Source: Ornithinibacillus xuwenensis (GTDB lineage: Bacteria; Bacillota; Bacilli; Bacillales; Amphibacillaceae). From it: 64,000 bases of DNA. Each line of letters starts with the position of its first letter. Within the stretch, counting starts at the first letter, position 1. Position numbers and translations under genes: made by a program. The notes under the pieces were generated by a model, which saw nothing but the letters and a program-made list of their open reading frames with translations, was not told the DNA's origin and made no database searches. The DNA is taken from assembly GCF_039614845.1 (NCBI RefSeq), contig NZ_JBDIML010000003.1, positions 558,001 through 622,000 of the forward strand, written 5' to 3'. Shown here one piece after another: positions 1-9,323 of this stretch.

Positions 1-74
1 CTGTAAATAAGGAATTTTCTACATCGTAATAAGCATCTAAAAAAAGAACTAGGACATACGAATTTCTTTTCACT

Positions 75-737
75 TTAAAACTCAATAGCTATCTTTTTCC
101 CTTCTGCTAATTCCTCTTTATCCTCAGTAAACACATTACTAGTAGTAATGCTAAGCTTCGTTAATTCGCTGATATCGGTCTCTTCGAGAATAAATGCCAA
201 TTCTCCAGTTTTACTATCTCCAGCTAGGATAGGACCATTCAGACTTTGAAGGTAAAAATCATCCTCAAAGCTCTTTTGTTCGCCCTGGTTGGTTTCTATG
301 ACAGACACTGGTGCAAAGTCTACTATTTGGTCAGCGTTATTTGTGATGGTTACCTGTAATTTCACATAAAGAAAATTCGTTTCCTGATGGGTTAATCCGT
401 GAAAGTAATCGATTAGGTGGTAAGCAGGTGTAAAATCCAACACTTTTACATCTGATAGCTGGAAATTAATCGGTCCAATAGTAGTTGATACTTTGTCGTC
501 CGTTATAGCCATGAGCTCAACCTTCCCATCCTCATCACGAAAAACCTGTCCGACTTCCGTCAATGAATCAGTCGCAGGAGCCTGGGGATTATCCCGATAT
601 TTTTCTGGATTATAGGATGTTTGCTTAACGGTAGACTTTACTTCTTTCTCAACTAAATCTGTATTTGAAGTATCCTGATCATCTGAGCAGCCAACAAGTA
701 GTAGCGCCGCTAGGAGATATATACTCATTCTTTTCAC
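75..737 (-). CDS. Secreted lipoprotein, Ig-like (DUF4352/DUF5068-like)
   Basis: Probable membrane-anchored extracytoplasmic protein of unknown role. A GTG start lies eight bases after a GGAGG ribosome site. Residues 1-16 form a short signal peptide ending in the lipobox LLVGC, with Cys17 as lipid anchor, followed by an acidic, Asn/Ser-rich linker to about residue 60. The rest reads as a beta-rich domain; the segment around residues 122-142 (FLYVKLQVTITNNAD) is typical of the Ig-like DUF4352/DUF5068 family of Gram-positive lipoproteins. The full length of 220 aa has no internal damage. The gene lies 69 bases downstream of alkaline phosphatase on the same strand, so co-transcription is possible. 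The signal peptide is clear; the family assignment is by eye. Confidence 0.7.
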   Translation of the reverse strand: MKRMSIYLLAALLLVGCSDDQDTSNTDLVEKEVKSTVKQTSYNPEKYRDNPQAPATDSLTEVGQVFRDEDGKVELMAITDDKVSTTIGPINFQLSDVKVLDFTPAYHLIDYFHGLTHQETNFLYVKLQVTITNNADQIVDFAPVSVIETNQGEQKSFEDDFYLQSLNGPILAGDSKTGELAFILEETDISELTKLSITTSNVFTEDKEELAEGKKIAIEF

Positions 738-806
738 TATTAAGTCCTCCTACACGATTAGATAAAAGGATATCCCGCTGAGTGGCAGCAGGATATCGGT
801 GATTTT

Positions 807-2189
807 TTATCTGGTTCTTTTGTTCATTAGAATATCGATGACCTTTTGACCAACCTCATGGTTATCGTGAAGACCAAAGAACTCATTTGCCTGTGGACCA
901 TAGGCATAAACATTTACATCGACACCATCATGTCCACCAGTCGTCCAACCTGTACCAGATCTCACATCAAAAATACGTTCAATCGCATTATCAATTTGAC
1001 CAACATCATTTGTAGCTGTAGCTTCCTGAACAGATTGAATTTCTTCCTGTGTTAATTCTAGATTAATATATTCTGAAAGAACTTCTTCTACCTCACCACC
1101 GTTAGCAATTTCAGATGCCATAAAATCCGGTGTGCGTTCAGCAGCTAGAAGAGAAGTTGGATCCCATCGATACTCACCAGCAATTCCCATTGCAAATCCG
1201 CCAGTTGAGTGGTCAGCTGTCGTAATGACTAAAGTTTGCTTGTCGTTTTTCGCAAATTCGATTGCTGCTTCAAATGCTTCTTCAAAATCTTCCATTTCAC
1301 TCATTGCTCCAACAATATCATTATCATGTCCAGCCCAATCGATTTCGCTACCCTCTACCATTAAAAAGAATCCATCGTTATCCTTACTTAAACGATCTAA
1401 GGCAGATTCTGTCATTTCTGCTAGTGAAGGCTGTTCTTCTGGTCGATCAATTGCATAATTCAGACCAACTGGCGCAAATAATCCTACTACCTGCTCATTA
1501 TCATCGTTTAGGAGTTGTTCTTTTGTTGTCACATAGCTAAATCCATCCTCCTGGAACTCTTCGGCTAAATTTCGGTCAGACCGTTCAAAGTAGGATGTCC
1601 CTCCACCAAGAATAACATCAATTTTATGCTCACCATTGATTAATTCATCGAAGTAATCATCCGCAATATCATTATAATTGTGACGGGATTCATCATGTGC
1701 ACCAAATGAAGCTGGTGTTGCATGTGTTACTTGTGAAGTAGATACCAATCCAGTTGATTTTCCTTTTTCCTTTGCCTTCTCTAGTACTGTTTCTACTTCC
1801 TGCTTGTTCACGTCAACCGCAATAGCATTGTTATAGGTTTTAATTCCAGATGACATAGCTGTTGCTGCTGCTGCTGAGTCCGTAATATTTTCCTGATCAT
1901 CCCATGGATAGGTTTCTTGCATTCCTACTAAGTATTTATCAAAAGCTGTTTTTTCCATGTATGGAGTGGACTTATCATCTTTGTAGTAGCGATAAGCTGT
2001 ATTATAAGTCGGTCCCATTCCATCTCCAATTAGAAAAATAACATTCTTAATTCTGCCTTGATTCTGTTGATCAGATCTTGCTTCTACTTCTAGGTTAGAC
2101 TGAGGAAATCCACTTAAGACTGTTCCTAAGATGATTGCTGATACTGCAGCAATTGGAATTAGCTTTTTACCAATTTTCTTGTTCAACAA
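807..2189 (-). CDS. phoA: Alkaline phosphatase (secreted)
   Basis: Secreted phosphomonoesterase that releases phosphate from organic esters outside the cell. The TTG start sits seven bases after GGAGG. Residues 1-37 form a signal peptide with a basic start and hydrophobic core. The catalytic core is intact: metal-ligand Asp56 in IGDGMG, nucleophile Ser105 in the D-S-A-A-A-A-T motif, the HATPASFGAHDESRH block, VEGSEIDWAGH, TTADHSTGG and the C-terminal GTGWTTGGHDG histidine. The length of 460 aa is normal for the PhoA/PhoB family. In Bacillus such genes are usually PhoPR-controlled, but I did not identify a clear Pho box in the 5' region. Confidence 0.95.
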   Translation of the reverse strand: MLNKKIGKKLIPIAAVSAIILGTVLSGFPQSNLEVEARSDQQNQGRIKNVIFLIGDGMGPTYNTAYRYYKDDKSTPYMEKTAFDKYLVGMQETYPWDDQENITDSAAAATAMSSGIKTYNNAIAVDVNKQEVETVLEKAKEKGKSTGLVSTSQVTHATPASFGAHDESRHNYNDIADDYFDELINGEHKIDVILGGGTSYFERSDRNLAEEFQEDGFSYVTTKEQLLNDDNEQVVGLFAPVGLNYAIDRPEEQPSLAEMTESALDRLSKDNDGFFLMVEGSEIDWAGHDNDIVGAMSEMEDFEEAFEAAIEFAKNDKQTLVITTADHSTGGFAMGIAGEYRWDPTSLLAAERTPDFMASEIANGGEVEEVLSEYINLELTQEEIQSVQEATATNDVGQIDNAIERIFDVRSGTGWTTGGHDGVDVNVYAYGPQANEFFGLHDNHEVGQKVIDILMNKRTR

Positions 2190-2925
2190 CTTAACTCCTC
2201 CTCTAAAATTTATTTACAGCTTGTATTCTACTGGTAAACTATTAAGCTACTATTGCTAGATTGTAAGGATTTAGTGAAGAAAAGAGGTACAAAGTTAATG
2301 GGGAAAAGGTTCTAAAAATGAAAAACCTTCCAAACTCAAATTCGTTTGCTACGGATTTCTAAATAACAATAAGATTGATAAGCAATGTTTTCTTATCAAT
2401 AGACTTTTCTTATTACAAAGAGAAAATAAATTCACCTAGATTATCAGGTTTCTATTCTTTTATTCTCACTTCAATAATTGGTCCAGTAGTAATTGAAACA
2501 AAAGTCTCACTAAGATCAAAAACGACACAACTTAATATGGAACACTCTTCATCTTTAAATCAGTATCCACTTACGTTTTGAATTACGTTGTTTTCAAATG
2601 AATACTGTGAGCCAATTACAGTTTGTTGATATGGAGAAAGGTCTGGTCCATATTTATAGTCTATTGGCTCTGGTGTTATTTGTTCTTGAATGTTAAGGCA
2701 ATCCCCACCATTCTCATTCTCCACCCAACTTAATCGCTAGTACCAAAATTCTAATGAAATCACCGAGCAACCTTACTTTACCACCTCTAAAATAGTTAGT
2801 TGGCGTTTTCATATTTCCTATCTATAATTATCTTTTATCAAAAGTAATACATCAAAGTCTAATCATAATTTAATTTGTCCCTTCCTATCGATCATTTCCA
2901 AACAAGCCTCTTCGTGATAATTAAA
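2190..2925. other. Long intergenic stretch with a decayed gene
   Basis: More than 700 bases lie between the alkaline phosphatase start and the chemoreceptor terminator. The part next to the phosphatase must hold its promoter. The middle carries a probable decayed reading frame on the minus strand, listed separately at 2452-2735. A plus-strand 68-codon frame at 2375-2581 lacks a ribosome site and overlaps that remnant, so it is not called. Nothing else recognisable was seen. Confidence 0.5.
2452..2735 (-). pseudogene. Remnant of an unidentified protein gene
   Basis: Read on the minus strand, this stretch gives protein-like sequence (WVENENGGDCLNIQEQ, then about 35 residues to NVSGY), an in-frame TGA at 2560-2562, then a continuation in the same frame (FKDEECSILSCVVFD, SITTGPIIEVRI) to a stop at 2452. 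No start codon or ribosome site precedes it; a stop lies just upstream in frame. Composition and amino-acid pattern are better than chance shadow frames, which suggests a gene that lost its 5' end and gained a nonsense mutation. The parent family is not recognised. It could also be a fortuitous frame. Confidence 0.3.
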
Positions 2926-2963
2926 AATCTCCTTATTTCTTCACTTGAAGAAATAAGGAGATT
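2926..2963 (-). terminator. Rho-independent terminator of the chemoreceptor gene
   Basis: A perfect 17-bp stem (2926-2942 pairing with 2947-2963) with a 4-base loop, followed on the minus strand by TTTTTAATT. It begins 14 bases after the stop of the methyl-accepting chemotaxis gene. Confidence 0.9.
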
Positions 2964-2976
2964 CCCTTAAGTTCTA

Positions 2977-4716
2977 TTATTCTATACTATATTTCTTTAA
3001 GGAATCACTCAGTTCATGATTTAAGCTGGTTAATGTTTCTGCTGCGTTTGCAACATTACCGATTGCATTGATTTGTTCATCTAGTGAAGATGTAATTTCT
3101 TCAATAGATGCAGCCGTTTCCTCGGAGACACTTGAAATACTTTCTACATTTTCGCTGATCATTTCAGATTCTGATGTAATTCCTTTAATTCCATTATTAA
3201 CTTCGATCATGGCTGTAACGATGTCTTTTACAGCTTTCTGCATGTCTTGGAATTTTATTTCTGTTTGTTCGACATCATGATTTAGACCTTCAGATATTTT
3301 CTGATTATCCTGAACAGCTTGTACTGTGTTCTCTGTTTCATCTACTATCATTGAAACAACATGTTGCACTTGATGGGTAGCTTCCTTCGATTGCTCTGCC
3401 AGTTTACGGATTTCGTCTGCTACAACAGCAAAACCTTTTCCAAATTCCCCTGCTCTTGCTGCTTCGATACTTGCATTTAAAGCTAATAGATTGGTTTCTT
3501 CTGCCACGTGCTCAATCGTATCCATGACTGCTGTAATGTCCTGTACTTTTTGATGAAGGTTTTGGATGTCCTCTGAAATTTTATTCGCCCTTTTTACAGA
3601 CTGTTGGTTTGAGTCTTGAAGTTTTGTGACGATTTCAATTCCTTCATTGGACAAGGTTTCTGTTTCTTGTGTGATTTGATCCACTTTATCGGTTTGTGCT
3701 TTCATCTGATTAATAGCTTGTGTTAATTTTTCTACGCGATAATGGATATCCTCTAAACTATTTACCTGATCTTGTGTACCTTTTGATATTTCATTCATCG
3801 CATTACCGACTTCTTCACTGCTTGCTGATGTTTGCTCGGAAATCGCTGATAAATCAGTTGCTGAATCTAATAAATGCTCACTTGATCTCTGAACATTTGT
3901 TACGAGATTACGTAACTCTTTAGACATTTTATTAAAGGATTGGGCAAGCACACCAATTTCATCCTTTGACTCTGGTAAATGTGATTCTGCAATTCTTCCA
4001 TTTGATATCTCAGTTGCTTGATTCGCAACATCCTTTAATAGCGATAGTTTTTTCCTTGTAAGTAAATAAAAAACGGTTGAGCTTAAGACAATAATCAGTG
4101 CAGTGATGCCCGTAATAACCGCTTTCAATACTTTTAAATCTTCATAGAATTCATCTTGGAAAACGGTAATACCAATTGTCCAATCCCATGGCTCAAAATA
4201 TCGCATATAAGCTGTTTTATCCCGGAAACTACCATCTTGCTGTTCATCACTATATTCAGCAAACCTAGCTGAAGCTTCGTCTTCCATTCCCGCATCAACT
4301 AAGCGTTGACGGTTATTTCTGTTTTGTTCATCAGCTGGCTCACCACCAATTTTGGATGGATGAATTTGTAATACTAAATCTTGGTCATATGCAAGAATAT
4401 AGCCCCTGTCTTTATAAACAAAATTAGTTTGTGTATAATCATATTCATTATTTTCATCAACAGGTCCATTTAGTATTTCTCTTGCTTTATCTTTTGCTTC
4501 TTCCTCTGTTAAATCTCCAGACTGAACCTCTTCCTCCATTAATTCAAGAACCGTATAAGCACCATCTGCTATTTTCTGTAACTCACTTTGACCAGATTCT
4601 AATAGTTCCTTTTTAGCTATTTGATAGCTAAAGACACCGATTACAATAGCTGTGAATGCCGTAATTACGGTAATTAATGCAATTAATTTCATCGAAATAC
4701 TTTGCGTTTTCTTCAT
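2977..4716 (-). CDS. Methyl-accepting chemotaxis protein with Cache sensor
   Basis: Transmembrane chemoreceptor that signals to CheA/CheW. Order: transmembrane helix 1 (about residues 10-30), an extracytoplasmic single-Cache domain (about 35-190, containing GYILAYDQDLVLQIHP typical of sCache_2 sensors of small organic acids), helix 2 (about 195-217), a HAMP linker (about 218-270) and a long coiled-coil signalling domain. The conserved hairpin tip is intact (EETNLLALNASIEAARAGE, then FGKGFAVVADEIRKLAEQS). The full length of 579 aa and the good ribosome site GAGGGG support a functional gene. It is monocistronic, closed by a strong terminator. The ligand cannot be told from sequence. Confidence 0.95.
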   Translation of the reverse strand: MKKTQSISMKLIALITVITAFTAIVIGVFSYQIAKKELLESGQSELQKIADGAYTVLELMEEEVQSGDLTEEEAKDKAREILNGPVDENNEYDYTQTNFVYKDRGYILAYDQDLVLQIHPSKIGGEPADEQNRNNRQRLVDAGMEDEASARFAEYSDEQQDGSFRDKTAYMRYFEPWDWTIGITVFQDEFYEDLKVLKAVITGITALIIVLSSTVFYLLTRKKLSLLKDVANQATEISNGRIAESHLPESKDEIGVLAQSFNKMSKELRNLVTNVQRSSEHLLDSATDLSAISEQTSASSEEVGNAMNEISKGTQDQVNSLEDIHYRVEKLTQAINQMKAQTDKVDQITQETETLSNEGIEIVTKLQDSNQQSVKRANKISEDIQNLHQKVQDITAVMDTIEHVAEETNLLALNASIEAARAGEFGKGFAVVADEIRKLAEQSKEATHQVQHVVSMIVDETENTVQAVQDNQKISEGLNHDVEQTEIKFQDMQKAVKDIVTAMIEVNNGIKGITSESEMISENVESISSVSEETAASIEEITSSLDEQINAIGNVANAAETLTSLNHELSDSLKKYSIE

Positions 4717-4789
4717 GTTGCACTTCCCCTCTACTTTAATATTTTTTATATCGACAAAATTCTACATTATTTGAATAAGTGGAAGCATA

Positions 4790-4829
4790 AAAAATCCCCA
4801 TAAACGTTTTCACAACATTTATGAGGATA
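4790..4829 (-). terminator. Terminator of the VLRF1 gene
   Basis: Imperfect stem (ATCCTCATAAATGTT pairing with AACGTTTATGGGGAT on the minus strand) followed by a TTTTTTA run. It lies 30 bases beyond the stop of the gene at 4859-5662. Confidence 0.8.
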
Positions 4830-4858
4830 AAATCAATAGCTACTATTAACTTGCTTCC

Positions 4859-5662
4859 TTAAGCCATAACAGCTTCCATGACTTTCTTTTCTTCATGGTC
4901 CAGCATATTTTTATTTACTATATCTGTAACGGGTTTGTTCATATTGTTCATTAAGTCTTGCGCTTCCACTTTGTCACCAACCAGGTAAATGCAATCCCAT
5001 TTCTTGTCCTTCGCTAGCTTATCTAGCTTCGATGCAAAGGTTTTATATAATCGATAGCGATTGGCTTCAAACCGTTGTTGAAAGTCATCCGGCTTCATAT
5101 GGCTTCCACCTAATTCAGTAGGTTCCTGTTCATTCTCCTGACTTGTCTGTTCCTTCCAATCCTCTGTCTCAAGATCTAAAAGATACATCTTGGTATCTTT
5201 TAATCTTCCTAGCTCTGAATCAATTACTTTAATTGCTTCCTTTTGCGTCAGAACTATTCCAGTTTTAGGGAATTGCTGATACATCTCTTTCAATTGATCT
5301 ATCTTTGCTGTTTCTTCCCAATAGAATACCGTTTCTACTGGCATCTGGAATCGTTCGGCAAACCAAATCTTTTCGTCTGGAGTGGCAAATATAACAATGC
5401 TTTTGGCGAGATTTAACTCGCATTCTTTAACATACTGTTGCACTTTAGATTTAATGCTTCTATAGTTCCGTAGCTCCTCCGAATCTCCTTCAGCCTCCAA
5501 ATAATTTTCAAAACTATTCAGTCCGTTTTTAAGATGGATTCTCCATTCACCACCCTGTTGATCCGGATCAGACGGATCCGTATTTAAGTACATACTAAAA
5601 ACACGGTGAGGTTTTTCAAGATAAATGTTTTCCAGCTTTGCCATGACCTTATTCATGTCCAT
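4859..5662 (-). CDS. VLRF1-family aeRF1-type release factor homologue
   Basis: Member of the bacterial family related to archaeal/eukaryotic peptide-release factor 1 (baeRF/VLRF1 group), thought to act in ribosome rescue or tRNA cleavage rather than normal termination. Evidence is the overall pattern: N-terminal MAKLENIYLEKPHRVFSMYLNTDP, a middle domain with FATPDEKIWFAERFQMPVE, and the C-terminal half containing KWDCIYLVGDKVEAQDL followed by a helical tail. The length of 267 aa fits the short Bacillus form. It stands alone between the chemoreceptor and tRNA-Cys with its own terminator. The catalytic role is inferred from the family only; the assignment rests on recognition by eye. Confidence 0.75.
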   Translation of the reverse strand: MDMNKVMAKLENIYLEKPHRVFSMYLNTDPSDPDQQGGEWRIHLKNGLNSFENYLEAEGDSEELRNYRSIKSKVQQYVKECELNLAKSIVIFATPDEKIWFAERFQMPVETVFYWEETAKIDQLKEMYQQFPKTGIVLTQKEAIKVIDSELGRLKDTKMYLLDLETEDWKEQTSQENEQEPTELGGSHMKPDDFQQRFEANRYRLYKTFASKLDKLAKDKKWDCIYLVGDKVEAQDLMNNMNKPVTDIVNKNMLDHEEKKVMEAVMA

Positions 5663-5754
5663 AAACAGGTATCCACTCCTTTGTAGAATCTATCATTCTA
5701 CTATACGTATAACCTGTCATGGTTTTATTTAAACATGTAATTCTAACGAAAATA

Positions 5755-5795
5755 AAAGCCTCATCAATGTTTATTTAAAACAATGAGAAGGCTTT
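5755..5795 (-). terminator. Terminator downstream of tRNA-Cys
   Basis: On the minus strand AAAGCCTTCTCATTGTT pairs imperfectly with AACATTGATGAGGCTTT and is followed by TATTTTC. It starts 15 bases past the 3' end of the tRNA. Confidence 0.75.
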
Positions 5796-5810
5796 GACAA
5801 ACTTATCGAA

Positions 5811-5883
5811 AGGCGGTAACCGGATTCGAACCGATGTTAAAGGTTTTGCAGACCTCTGCCTTAAACCACTTGGCTATACCGCC
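5811..5883 (-). tRNA. tRNA-Cys (anticodon GCA)
   Basis: Read on the minus strand, the sequence folds as a complete cloverleaf: acceptor arms GGCGGTA and TACCGCC, a D-arm with AAGTGGTTTAAGG, anticodon loop CTGCAAA giving GCA, a T-arm GGTTCGAATCC and discriminator base T. CCA is not encoded in the DNA. The anticodon specifies cysteine. It stands alone, not in a tRNA array. Confidence 0.97.
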
Positions 5884-5897
5884 ATACGAAATAGAAA

Positions 5898-5931
5898 AGG
5901 GTGTTTGGGAGAAATCTACTCCCAAAACCCT
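5898..5931 (-). terminator. Terminator of yjcZ-like gene
   Basis: Stem AGGGTTTTGGGAG/CTCCCAAACACCCT (one bulge) on the minus strand, followed by TTTTCTATTT. It is 23 bases after the stop of the 28-codon gene. Confidence 0.8.
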
Positions 5932-5953
5932 ATTATTATTTTAATTTACATAA

Positions 5954-6040
5954 CTATACGCCGTAGCCACCTACATAGGAAGTACCTACAATAATAAGAA
6001 GAATGAACAACACAACAATTAATGCAAATCCGCCATTCAT
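5954..6040 (-). CDS. yjcZ: YjcZ-family small membrane sporulation protein
   Basis: A 28-residue protein, MNGGFALIVVLFILLII followed by VGTSYVGGYGV. It consists of one transmembrane helix and a short Gly/Tyr-rich tail, the hallmark of the YjcZ family found in multiple copies in Bacillaceae and expressed in the mother cell during sporulation. The ribosome site AGGAGG lies seven to eight bases before ATG, and a clear terminator follows. The family is known as spore-associated, but its biochemical role is unknown. Confidence 0.88.
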   Translation of the reverse strand: MNGGFALIVVLFILLIIVGTSYVGGYGV

Positions 6041-6167
6041 CAAAATTCCTCCTTTCAATTGCTACACTAATACCCTATGTATAAAAAGCTAATTGTGAAG
6101 GGCTAGTGCCTAATTTTAGGAATTCGTTTTGATAAACAAAGATTATAGCTTTTTCTTACTACTATAA

Positions 6168-8261
6168 TTAACCAATCGTATTCATTAACTCAAATTGCCG
6201 TAGTCTTAATTCGAACAAAGTGAGCGGATCACGATAGATTTCAGGACTTTCATACATTGTATCTAGTGAGTTCTTAAGCTTTTCAATATCTCCCTGCAAT
6301 TCGTCACTAACAACTGTTAGCTCTCCAAGCGAATTTGCATAAAAGTTATTCACATCCCACTCTAGTGATCTCTGAAAAGATTCCAACTGATGAAGGAAGG
6401 GGGTTATTAACTCCTTTATCGTATCGCTATAGTTTTCATTTTCAATATAGTTCTTATATTTGATGTGAAGTTTTTCTTTATTTTTTGCTATGGAACCTAA
6501 CAGTTTGCCTGCACCCTTTAGCAATAGCTGAGAAGGATTATTGCGAAGCATGATATTTATTTTTTCACGATGTCTCATTCCTCTTGCTATTCGATCCAAA
6601 TCTCGCTTCCAATCATCCAATAGCTTGAAGTCACCTTCAAATACAAGTTTTTCTTCACCAAATTGCACATTAAAATCTTCACTTAGAGCGTCCAGTTTAT
6701 TTTGGCTTTCTTTAAACTCCTGCTTACATTCCACAAGCCATCCCTGAATAGCATGATTAAAGTCAGATAGGGCAGTGTTTTCCATATACGTAGCAATCCG
6801 CCTATTCATTTCATCATTTATTTCAACATGGATTTTTCCAAAATCGCTGTCCTCATGTATGATTTCAGAACAATTTTGAAGCAGCTCAGGTAGCTTATTC
6901 ATCAAATTGTCCATAAAAAGATGACTTACTTGCCTGAATGAGTCTAATATGACGTTTACTTCTTCCTTCTCCATTTCCTCCAGCTCAAGCTGTAGAGCCT
7001 TTAGATTTCCGATGACTTTTTCCTTCCAATTAATTCTTTCGGCAATCCCTTGTTCTACTTCTATCCGTTTTTCAATTAAGAATTCAATAGAGGCTTTAAT
7101 GATACTACGGATTTTCGAAGAACTTGCCCCTTCTAGATTATAATCCATCGTCATTGGCTTAATAAATTCCGTTAACTCTGTTAATAATCCTTCCTTCTCT
7201 GCCCATGTCTCAATCGATTCAAAAAGCATAATACCTTCTTGTCTGCTGTTTTGAGGGGCATTAGAATGTTCAAAGTGATATGCTGCATGGTGAATCAACT
7301 CTTCATCAAGATCGTGAAAAATCTCATCCCAGGCAAGTATGGCTGTAGAAGAAATTAGCGTATCCGAAACAGATGATAGGTTTAACCAATTGGCTAAATG
7401 TTCTTGTAAAAGCTTGGAAATATCCCTTATCAAGTATTGACCACTTATTAATTCAATGTAAGAACGATGAAATAAGCTCGGAAGCTTTTTCCAACTATAC
7501 GATTCTTCAACCTGATAGTGCAAGAGAATCTGATTAATCTCCTCTAGCCACTGAATATAAAAATCACTCTGTTTATAACGAATCCACATACGTTCACAAA
7601 GACTTTCAAATCGATATTTATCAACCTCTAATAATGCCAATAATACATCTCTAAAATAGTTAGGTGATTGTTGGATGGTATACCCTTGCTCCGCGTATCC
7701 ATCTAGTACTTCAAACCAGGTAAGTGACTTTGTACGGATTGCTTCCTTTATTGCTAGTTCAACCGCGCTATCCCAATCTTCTATATTCTCAAAGAAAGCC
7801 TGCGCTATCTCCGTGACATCAGCATAATCTGGATCTATTTGTACAGCATGTTTAATCGCATCCACAGCATTAACCTGTTCTCCTTGTTGGATGTACAGTG
7901 AAAATAATTGCAGGAAAACTTCCACCCTTAACGCAATAGACTCCGTCTTCACTTCCTTATAGAACTTTTCAGCATCCTCTAGTAGCCCCATTTCCAAATG
8001 GGCATCTGCAATATTTTTTTGTGCCCAAGGAAGTAATTGTTCATCTAGTGGATTTCGCCATTTGAATATCGCTGCTTCATAATCCTTATTTAAAAAATAC
8101 ACTTCCCCTTGCGCAAATCGAATAGAAGATAAATTTGGCTTTTGCCTCTTCATCTCCTCCTCGTAGATGACACCCAATTGCTGAATCGGATGCTCTTTTG
8201 CATGCTCATCTATCATAGTTAGATAATAGGATTTATGTATTAGTTCATTCTCTGCTGTCAT
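6168..8261 (-). CDS. TPR protein with long helical C-terminal region
   Basis: Large cytoplasmic protein of 697 aa with no signal peptide or membrane segment. The first 200 residues show tandem helical repeats of TPR type (for example EVYFLNKDYEAAIFKW, ADAHLEMGLLEDAEKFYKEV, LYIQQGEQVNAVDAIKHA). The central part is alpha-helical without a clear motif. The last 300 residues are coiled-coil-like and resemble the stalk/assembly region of bacterial dynamin-type proteins, but no P-loop or other GTPase motif is present. It has a good ribosome site (GAGGG) and stands alone. A scaffold or stress-related role is plausible, but the function is unknown. Confidence 0.6.
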   Translation of the reverse strand: MTAENELIHKSYYLTMIDEHAKEHPIQQLGVIYEEEMKRQKPNLSSIRFAQGEVYFLNKDYEAAIFKWRNPLDEQLLPWAQKNIADAHLEMGLLEDAEKFYKEVKTESIALRVEVFLQLFSLYIQQGEQVNAVDAIKHAVQIDPDYADVTEIAQAFFENIEDWDSAVELAIKEAIRTKSLTWFEVLDGYAEQGYTIQQSPNYFRDVLLALLEVDKYRFESLCERMWIRYKQSDFYIQWLEEINQILLHYQVEESYSWKKLPSLFHRSYIELISGQYLIRDISKLLQEHLANWLNLSSVSDTLISSTAILAWDEIFHDLDEELIHHAAYHFEHSNAPQNSRQEGIMLFESIETWAEKEGLLTELTEFIKPMTMDYNLEGASSSKIRSIIKASIEFLIEKRIEVEQGIAERINWKEKVIGNLKALQLELEEMEKEEVNVILDSFRQVSHLFMDNLMNKLPELLQNCSEIIHEDSDFGKIHVEINDEMNRRIATYMENTALSDFNHAIQGWLVECKQEFKESQNKLDALSEDFNVQFGEEKLVFEGDFKLLDDWKRDLDRIARGMRHREKINIMLRNNPSQLLLKGAGKLLGSIAKNKEKLHIKYKNYIENENYSDTIKELITPFLHQLESFQRSLEWDVNNFYANSLGELTVVSDELQGDIEKLKNSLDTMYESPEIYRDPLTLFELRLRQFELMNTIG

Positions 8262-8431
8262 GATAATCCCTCACTTATTATGGTTATTTTGTCGTTCAAC
8301 CTATTAAACATGTACATGAATAGGTCTTCTATAGAGGCTCACCTTTACTATATTCGAAATAACACACAATTTTTTGGGTCTATCATCAATAATAGATTAA
8401 TATGATAGAATGATTTTTAGAGGTGCTAGCA

Positions 8432-9142
8432 TTGGAAAACACGAAATGGAAAGAAGTAGATTTATACGAACCGATTAATAAATATTTTAAACGTAAGGGT
8501 TATGACGTCTATGGGGAAGTAAAAGACTGTGATGTTGCAGTGATAAAAGATGACCTATTAATTATAGTGGAATTGAAGTTAAATTTAAGCGTGGACCTGC
8601 TCATCCAAGCATCCAAGAGACAACGGTTATCTGAGCATGTGTATATTGCAATTCCAAAACCCAAAAAGCATAACCCGCGCTCTAAAAAATGGCGAGATAC
8701 CTGTCACTTATTACGAAGATTAGAATTAGGTTTGATTCTAGTTTCCTTAACTGGAGAGCGAAAAAGAGTAGAGGTTGTAATGGAACCAACACCTTTTCAT
8801 CGTCCAATCAGTATGGGAAAAGCCAAATATCTCAGACAAGCTATCATTAAAGAAATTAATGGACGAAGTGCCGATTACAATATTGGTGGCTCTAGCAGAA
8901 AACAAATTATGACTGCTTACCGAGAAACTTGTATCCAAATTGCATGTTATTTAGAGGAGCATGGTGAGCTCTCACCGAAGGCATTAGTCCAAATGGGAAC
9001 CGGTAAGAAAACCCAATCTATCTTAAGTAAAAACTATTACGGATGGTTTGTTCGGATTAGAAGAGGTGTGTATGTACTTAGTGATAACGGCAAACAAGCG
9101 ATAAAGGACTACCCTGAACTTGTTTCATATTATCGCAAATAA
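8432..9142 (+). CDS. DUF2161 protein, PD-(D/E)XK nuclease fold
   Basis: Member of the DUF2161 family of putative phosphodiesterases. The N-terminal half has the restriction-endonuclease-like signature: EPINKYFKRKGYDVYGEVKDCDVAVIKDDLLIIVELKLNLS, in which the D of CDVAV and the E-x-K of IVELKLN would be the metal/catalytic residues. The C-terminal half (from about residue 145) looks like a winged helix with KALVQMGTGKKTQSILSKN. The TTG at 8432 is chosen because AGAGG lies eight bases ahead; an upstream GTG at 8423 would overlap the ribosome site. The length is 236 aa. It is monocistronic and divergent from the TPR gene. The role is unknown; the family is clear. Confidence 0.8.
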   Translation: MENTKWKEVDLYEPINKYFKRKGYDVYGEVKDCDVAVIKDDLLIIVELKLNLSVDLLIQASKRQRLSEHVYIAIPKPKKHNPRSKKWRDTCHLLRRLELGLILVSLTGERKRVEVVMEPTPFHRPISMGKAKYLRQAIIKEINGRSADYNIGGSSRKQIMTAYRETCIQIACYLEEHGELSPKALVQMGTGKKTQSILSKNYYGWFVRIRRGVYVLSDNGKQAIKDYPELVSYYRK

Positions 9143-9323
9143 CAGGGTATAATCTTTTACCTGAAACCATTTAAATTGAAGAAAAGTAGCCTATACTTTT
9201 TTAATATGGAAATTTTGGTACGGTTCTTTTGCTTCCTAAACTATAGTAGGCTTGAGAACCTTCCCCTTTTAGAGTATATCCTTCGAAAAAATTCATCCTG
9301 ATTAGCATCGTTTTGAGAAATGA

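Noticed and set aside
2375..2581. 68-codon plus-strand frame
   Set aside because: No ribosome site, no family resemblance, and it lies antisense to a more protein-like remnant.
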